Assembly (NCBI GenBank): GCA_934154445.1
Contig: CAKPGC010000002.1
Location: 62,001 to 126,000 of the forward strand
Direction of reading: 5' to 3'
Origin: an uncultured Clostridia bacterium
Lineage (GTDB): Bacteria; Bacillota; Clostridia; TANB77; CAG-508
DNA: 64,000 nt
The translations under genes and the position numbers were made by a program. The notes below the pieces were generated by a model. That model made no database searches. It had not been told where the DNA came from and worked only from the letters and a program-made list of their open reading frames with translations. Of this stretch, positions 59,529-64,000 are shown piece by piece. Each line of letters begins with the position of its first letter. Position 1 is the stretch's first letter.

Positions 59529-59778
59529 GAATTACACCTCTTAAACTTTCATAAATTTCTTGTGTTATTTGCATTTCAAAAACTTTTTCTAATCTCTTGC
59601 TTTTTATAACTTTATCTAAACACTTCTCATCATCACAGATATAAGCTCCACGTCCCTCTTTTTTTCCAGTTCTATCTAATGATATTTTATTGTCTTTACT
59701 TTTTACTATTCTAATTAAATCTTTTTTATCTTTTTTTTCATTACATCCCATGCATGTTCTTTGTGGTTGATTTTTCAT
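59518..59778 (-). CDS. YlxR-family nucleic-acid-binding protein
   Basis: The ATG with AAGGAAGG eight bases upstream gives 86 residues. PQRTCMGCNEKKDKKDLIRIV and GRGAYICDDEKCLDKVIKSKRL are the conserved YlxR blocks, with a CxxC pair. It lies between nusA and ylxQ in the standard cluster order. Suggested roles are RNA binding or transcription regulation; the function is not firmly settled. Confidence 0.92.
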   Translation of the reverse strand: MKNQPQRTCMGCNEKKDKKDLIRIVKSKDNKISLDRTGKKEGRGAYICDDEKCLDKVIKSKRLEKVFEMQITQEIYESLRGVILDK

Positions 59779-59806
59779 AACATACACCTTCCTTTATTTT
59801 TGCATA

Positions 59807-60898
59807 TTATTCTTCTGAATTTTCTTCGTTTTGTTTTTTAGCTAAAATTTCTCTGAATTGAGATTCTGATTTTATATCGATTTTCCAGTTTGTAAGTTTA
59901 GCTGCCAATCTAGCATTTTGTCCAGCTTTACCAATTGCTAATGATAATTGATCATCTGGAACTATAACCTCAGCAAATTTTTCATCTTCTTTTATATCAA
60001 CAGCTAAAATTTGTGCAGGAAGTAATGCAGCTGCGATATATACACTTGGGTCTTCATCCCATTCTATTACATCTATTTTTTCTCCATTTAATTCATTTAT
60101 AACATTTTGAATTCTTACACCTTTAGCTCCAACACAAGAACCAACTGGATCTATATTAGGATCTGGTGAATATACTGCAACTTTGCTTCTTGAACCAGCA
60201 TCTCTTGATACACTTTTTATTTCTATTAATCCTTCATATATTTCTGGTATCTCAAACTCCAATAATTTTCTAACAAAATCAGGATGACTTCTTGAAATCA
60301 TTACTTGTGGAGCACCTTTTAATCCTCTTTCAACATCAACTATGTATGCTTTGATTTTATCATTAACTCTATATTTTTCAGTTGGTACTTGCTCTTTAGA
60401 AAGCATTATTCCTTCTATTTTTCCTAAGTCAACTACAACTATATTTTTATCCGCCTTTTGTATAATACCTGAAACAATCTCTCCCTTTCTTTGACTATAT
60501 TCATCAAATATTATATCTCTTTCAACTTCTCTTAGTTTTTGAACAATTACCTGTTTTGCAGTTTGTGCCGCTATTCTACCAAAATCCTTAGGTACAATTT
60601 CAACTTCAACTGTATCTCCTAATTTTAAGTCTTTATTTATTTTATGTGCATCCTTCAAATTTATTTCTGTAACTTCATCATTAGCATTTTCTACAATATC
60701 TTTAATTGAATATAGATGTGTTGCTCCTGTTTTCTTATCTATATCAACTCTTACATTTTCTAGTGCATCAAAATTTCTTTTATATGCTGTAACTAGCGCT
60801 GTTTCTATTGATTCTAATACATATTCTTTTTTTATTCCTTTTTCTTTTTCTAATTCCTCCAATGCTAATATTAATTCCTTATTATCAATAGCGTTCAT
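59807..60898 (-). CDS. nusA: Transcription termination/antitermination protein NusA
   Basis: The 363-residue protein has the NusA N-terminal domain (LEELEKEKGIKKEYVLESIETALVTAYKRNF), the S1 domain (GEIVSGIIQKADKNIVVVDLG), and KH domains with DPVGSCVGAKGVRIQNVINELNGEKIDVIEWDED and LSLAIGKAGQNARLAAKLTNWKIDIKSE. The Gram-positive form lacks the C-terminal acidic repeats, and this is likewise short. It modulates pausing and termination. Confidence 0.96.
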   Translation of the reverse strand: MNAIDNKELILALEELEKEKGIKKEYVLESIETALVTAYKRNFDALENVRVDIDKKTGATHLYSIKDIVENANDEVTEINLKDAHKINKDLKLGDTVEVEIVPKDFGRIAAQTAKQVIVQKLREVERDIIFDEYSQRKGEIVSGIIQKADKNIVVVDLGKIEGIMLSKEQVPTEKYRVNDKIKAYIVDVERGLKGAPQVMISRSHPDFVRKLLEFEIPEIYEGLIEIKSVSRDAGSRSKVAVYSPDPNIDPVGSCVGAKGVRIQNVINELNGEKIDVIEWDEDPSVYIAAALLPAQILAVDIKEDEKFAEVIVPDDQLSLAIGKAGQNARLAAKLTNWKIDIKSESQFREILAKKQNEENSEE

Positions 60899-60944
60899 TT
60901 TTTTATTCCTCCCTTAAAATAAATATATTTTTAAAATAATTTTT

Positions 60945-61403
60945 TTACCAATTATAAACTGTTTTTATTTGTGCTATATTCTTTCTTTCCACCTGTATTT
61001 CGTTCTCATCTTGTTCAATTATAATATTAAGCTCATCAAATTTTTTCAATTTTCCACAATATTCTTTTTTTCCGTTCTCGTCTTTTTTGAACAATTTTAT
61101 ATTTATTTGTTCTCCAATATTTTGCATTAAATGCTTATCTTTTCTTAAAGTTCTTTCAACTCCTGGTGATGAAACTTCTAAAAAATATTGGTCTTTAATA
61201 TAATTTTCTTTGTCCAAGATATCTGTAATTGCATCATTTACTTTCTCGCAATCATTTAAGTCTATTCCATTTTCCTTGTCTATAAATATTCTTAAGAAGT
61301 AATTTTTTCCTTCTTTTGCATATTCTACATCATATAGTTCATAACCTATTTTCTCTATTATGGGTTCTACTAGTTTTTGAACTTTTTCTTCTATATTTGC
61401 CAA
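60945..61403 (-). CDS. rimP: Ribosome maturation factor RimP
   Basis: The 152-residue protein has GYELYDVEYAKEGKNYFLRIFIDKENGIDLNDCEKVNDAI, VSSPGVERTLRKDKHL and the C-terminal SH3-like domain, as in RimP. It is needed for 30S assembly and starts the rimP-nusA operon. AGGAGG precedes the ATG. Confidence 0.96.
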   Translation of the reverse strand: MANIEEKVQKLVEPIIEKIGYELYDVEYAKEGKNYFLRIFIDKENGIDLNDCEKVNDAITDILDKENYIKDQYFLEVSSPGVERTLRKDKHLMQNIGEQINIKLFKKDENGKKEYCGKLKKFDELNIIIEQDENEIQVERKNIAQIKTVYNW

Positions 61404-61430
61404 TTTTTACCTCCTTTTATTCTAACAATT

Positions 61431-61457
61431 AGAGAGTGGGATTTGTTCCCACTCTCT
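61431..61457. terminator. Strong hairpin after the glycosyltransferase gene
   Basis: AGAGAGTGGGA and TCCCACTCTCT form an 11-bp perfect stem with five loop bases. There is only a weak T-tract, so it may be a terminator or a structured boundary between the glycosyltransferase gene and the rimP promoter region. Confidence 0.55.
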
Positions 61458-61516
61458 AGTATATCTTATGTTGATATTTCTATTATACCCAATTTATAAC
61501 AAAAATGCAAGCTTTT

Positions 61517-62779
61517 TTATATTTTTTCTGTTTCAATAGCTTCTTTTTGTTCTACATCATCAATTTTGATGCTTCTATTATGAGTAATTTTTTCCCATGT
61601 TGTTTCTCTTTTAAATAAACATTTAATATTTATAATTATCCAACTTCCCATAAATAATGGATATGTAAAAAATCCTTTTATCATAGGTTTAATTGGTTTT
61701 TTATCTAAAAACATTACGAATGCAGCAGTAGCTGATGGTAATACAAATGTTGGCACTAAATACATTAATAAGTTTGAAATTAATTCTAATCGTGTCATTC
61801 CATCTAAAGCATACAAAACAAAATTTGATAATAACAATAATATTGTCAATATAAACATTGGTGTACTTCCTATTATATATAGTAATCCATCAATCGTTAC
61901 CATAGATTTGTTTTCTTTAACCTCATCAAAGAATTTTCCTGTGTATTCTTTGATACATTGCATGTGTCCTACAGTCCATCTACTTCTTTGAGACCAGCTT
62001 TGTTTAAATCCTGTTGGTTGCTCATCATATACTATAGCATCTGTTGCCCAGCCTAGTTTCTTTCCTTTTAATATTCTTTGTAATGAAAATTCTATATCTT
62101 CTGTTAGGGTTACAGTTTTCCATCCATTGTTTTCTTTTATAATATTAAAGTTTACCATAAATCCTGTTCCATTTAGCATTGTTGATAATCCTAAATTGTA
62201 TCTAGCTAAATGATAAAATCTGTGGTTAGTCCAATAAAACAATGCATACCCAGATGTTATCCAGTTATCTGTTGGATTTTTAATATCTCTATATCCTTGA
62301 ACAACATCTTCTCCCTGACACAATTTTTTATTCATTGCTGTTATAAAGTTTTTATCTACAATATTATCTGCATCAAATACACATATTGCATCATAAGGAG
62401 CATCTTCTTTTATTTTCTGTTGTAAGAACCAATCTAATGCAGCACCTTTTGTTTTATGTTTTTCATCATATCTTTCATATACTATTGCACCTAGGTCTCT
62501 TGCTACTCTTGCAGTTCTATCAGTGCAATTGTCTGCAATTACATATATATCATAAAGTTCTTTATTATAATTTTGATTTTTTAAACTTTCTATAAGATTT
62601 CCAACTACTTCTTCTTCATTATGTGCTGGTATAATTGCCATAAATCTATGTTCTTTATTTGTTTTTAAAGGTTTTTCTTTTAATTTTACTAATGAGCATA
62701 AACTGACACCTATTTGATATATCCAAAATATTGTTACTATCCATACTAATGCATCTCTTAGTATATAAACATAATCCAT
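61517..62779 (-). CDS. Family 2 membrane glycosyltransferase (processive type)
   Basis: The 420-residue protein has one N-terminal membrane helix, a GT2 domain and three to four C-terminal helices. Motifs are MAIIPAHNEEEVVGNLI, CVFDADNIVD (DxD), VTLTEDIEFS (catalytic TED) and QSWSQRSRWTVGHMQCI (QxxRW). These are the hallmarks of synthases for beta-linked polysaccharides or related surface glycans. The polymer is unknown. No other polysaccharide genes are adjacent. It precedes asd divergently. Confidence 0.9.
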   Translation of the reverse strand: MDYVYILRDALVWIVTIFWIYQIGVSLCSLVKLKEKPLKTNKEHRFMAIIPAHNEEEVVGNLIESLKNQNYNKELYDIYVIADNCTDRTARVARDLGAIVYERYDEKHKTKGAALDWFLQQKIKEDAPYDAICVFDADNIVDKNFITAMNKKLCQGEDVVQGYRDIKNPTDNWITSGYALFYWTNHRFYHLARYNLGLSTMLNGTGFMVNFNIIKENNGWKTVTLTEDIEFSLQRILKGKKLGWATDAIVYDEQPTGFKQSWSQRSRWTVGHMQCIKEYTGKFFDEVKENKSMVTIDGLLYIIGSTPMFILTILLLLSNFVLYALDGMTRLELISNLLMYLVPTFVLPSATAAFVMFLDKKPIKPMIKGFFTYPLFMGSWIIINIKCLFKRETTWEKITHNRSIKIDDVEQKEAIETEKI

Positions 62780-62865
62780 TTTTTTACCTCTCTTTTTATT
62801 CTATATCTATTATCTCTCATTTTCTATTATACTATTATTGGTAAAATAATGCAACTTTTTTTAAA

Positions 62866-62891
62866 AATTTTAATATATATATATTAAAATT
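62866..62891. promoter_or_regulatory. Perfect 26-bp AT palindrome upstream of asd
   Basis: AATTTTAATATATATATATTAAAATT-type self-complementary sequence ends just before the asd ribosome binding site. It could be an operator or just an AT-rich hairpin. Confidence 0.35.
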
Positions 62892-62905
62892 ATGGAGGTA
62901 TTAAT

Positions 62906-63898
62906 ATGAAAACAAATTACAAAATTGCTATTGTTGGATGTACAGGATTAGTAGGAAGAACAGTATTAAAAGTGCTAGAAGAAAAAAATTTTAGAAATTG
63001 TAGATATATATTATTTTCTTCTAAAAAATCAGCTGGAACCAAATTACAATTTCTAGGTCAAAATTATATAATTCAAGAACTTACAGAAGATTCTTTTAAT
63101 TCAAACTTTGATTATGCAATTTTCTGTGCTGGAGGAAATGTTTCTAAAAAATTTGCTCCAATTGCAGTTTCTAAAGGATGTGTAGTAATTGATAATAGTA
63201 GTATTTTCAGAATGGATAAAAATGTTCCATTAGTTGTTCCAGAAGTAAATCCAGAGAAAATTTTTGAAAATAAAGGGATTATTGCAAATCCTAATTGTTC
63301 TACAATTCAAGCTGTTGTTGCTCTAAAACCTTTAGATGATAGATATAAAATCAAGAGAATTGTTTACTCAACATATCAAGCTGTTTCAGGTGCTGGTAAA
63401 GCAGGTATTGATGATTTGGAAAATGGTATTAAAGGCATAGCTCCACAAAAATTTCCTCATCCTATTTTTAATAATTGTTTACCACACATTGATGTTTTTA
63501 TGCCTGATAACTATACAAAAGAAGAATATAAAATGATAAACGAAACCAGAAAAATTTTAAATAAACCTTATCTTCCTATAACTGCAACTTGTGTTAGAGT
63601 TCCTGTTAAAAATTGCCATAGTGAAAGTATAAACGTTGAATTTAAAACTAACTTTGATATTTATGATATTAAAATGCTATTACAAAACTCTCCAGGAATA
63701 ATATTGGTTGATGATGTTGAAAAAAATTATTATCCTCTTGCTTCTAAAGCAAATGGATATGATGATGTTTTTGTAGGTAGAATTAGACGTGATTTCAGTG
63801 TTCCTTATGGTATTAATTTGTGGGTAGTTAGCGATAATTTACGTAAAGGTGCTGCTTCCAATGCTGTTCAAATTCTAGAAAAGTTAATTACAATATAA
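62906..63898 (+). CDS. asd: Aspartate-semialdehyde dehydrogenase
   Basis: Asd supplies the aspartate semialdehyde that DapA uses. The 330-residue protein has GCTGLVGRTVLKVLEE (NADP site), ILFSSKKSAGTKLQF, the active cysteine in ANPNCSTIQ, VSGAGKAG, and CVRVPVKNCHSESINVEF with the catalytic His. GGAGG precedes the ATG. It begins a plus-strand unit. The sequence after its stop has a few AT-rich hairpins but no clear gene. Confidence 0.96.
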   Translation: MKTNYKIAIVGCTGLVGRTVLKVLEEKNFRNCRYILFSSKKSAGTKLQFLGQNYIIQELTEDSFNSNFDYAIFCAGGNVSKKFAPIAVSKGCVVIDNSSIFRMDKNVPLVVPEVNPEKIFENKGIIANPNCSTIQAVVALKPLDDRYKIKRIVYSTYQAVSGAGKAGIDDLENGIKGIAPQKFPHPIFNNCLPHIDVFMPDNYTKEEYKMINETRKILNKPYLPITATCVRVPVKNCHSESINVEFKTNFDIYDIKMLLQNSPGIILVDDVEKNYYPLASKANGYDDVFVGRIRRDFSVPYGINLWVVSDNLRKGAASNAVQILEKLITI

Positions 63899-64000
63899 AC
63901 ATTTTTATTTTAATTTTATATTTTTTGGTTATACTACTTAATGAATAAATAAAAAAAGACATTTTTTGTCAATTTCAAAGGAGCTATGTAGAAAATGCCA
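63899..64000 (+). other. Downstream end of the window, possible gene start
   Basis: This stretch contains a T-rich sequence with TATACT, a small GACATTTTTTGTC hairpin, then AAAGGAG and an ATG (63995) followed by CCA at the window edge. It may be the start of a new plus-strand gene. The sequence TTTTTTGGTTATACTA is shared with the region upstream of the VanW gene at 2355-2372. Confidence 0.25.

Overview
The window is a very AT-rich chromosomal segment with strong Shine-Dalgarno sequences, frequent TTG starts and a core gene set of the Firmicutes type. Two sporulation genes (spoIIIAA and the spore-cortex hydrolase sleB), a SAM-I riboswitch in front of metK, the rimP-nusA-ylxR-ylxQ-infB-rbfA-nrnA-truB order, and a prepilin-like protein all suggest an endospore-forming, anaerobic Clostridia-type bacterium, possibly an uncultured gut lineage. 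The lineage is inference. I see no rRNA, tRNA or CRISPR array.

Layout: 1-5975 holds envelope and spore genes (DUF2974 hydrolase, rpmE, spoIIIAA, VanW-domain protein, phosphodiester glycosidase, YihY, CmpB-like). 5999-14461 is a minus-strand housekeeping run (recG, phosphoesterase, tsaD, site-2 protease, lysS, obgE, trpS). 14520-23510 holds an MFS protein, dapA, mutS, a transglutaminase-like unknown, miaB, DUF308, rpmF and DUF5662. 23659-26892 holds asnB followed by a small accessory cassette (a decayed RhuM gene and a MYG1-family gene) bounded by a 33-bp direct repeat of the asnB 3' end. 27052-37014 holds metK with its riboswitch, a PadR/FtsW-like pair, a sigma factor/PepSY pair, dnaE and sleB. 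37094-43957 holds holA, a glycogen debranching enzyme, yvcK, murB, a pilin-like protein and NfeD. 44040-52565 holds an SPFH protein, a candidate small RNA, argS, galE, a Nudix gene, cysS and a class A PBP. 52655-61403 is the truB-to-rimP cluster, followed by a membrane glycosyltransferase and asd.

The main discovery is a recoding pattern. Four conserved genes (recG, dapA, asnB and the MYG1-family gene, which has two sites) have their reading frame broken five times. Every break is the same event: an in-frame CGG codon at which exactly one base, the C, must be skipped, so that the next codon read is GGT or GGA (glycine), restoring a full-length, family-typical protein. Reading all other intact genes in the window on both strands, I found roughly one hundred CGG strings in the coding sense but none in frame 0. 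CGA, CGC and CGT are used in frame as ordinary arginine codons. This suggests that CGG is not a usable arginine codon in this organism and that CGGN triggers a +1 shift or is read as a four-base glycine codon.

Other points of interest are a family of GGGATT...AATCCC palindromes between genes, a candidate small RNA with a near-consensus promoter and a terminator, a leader with mutually exclusive hairpins upstream of an unknown gene, and a PadR operator embedded in a long inverted repeat.
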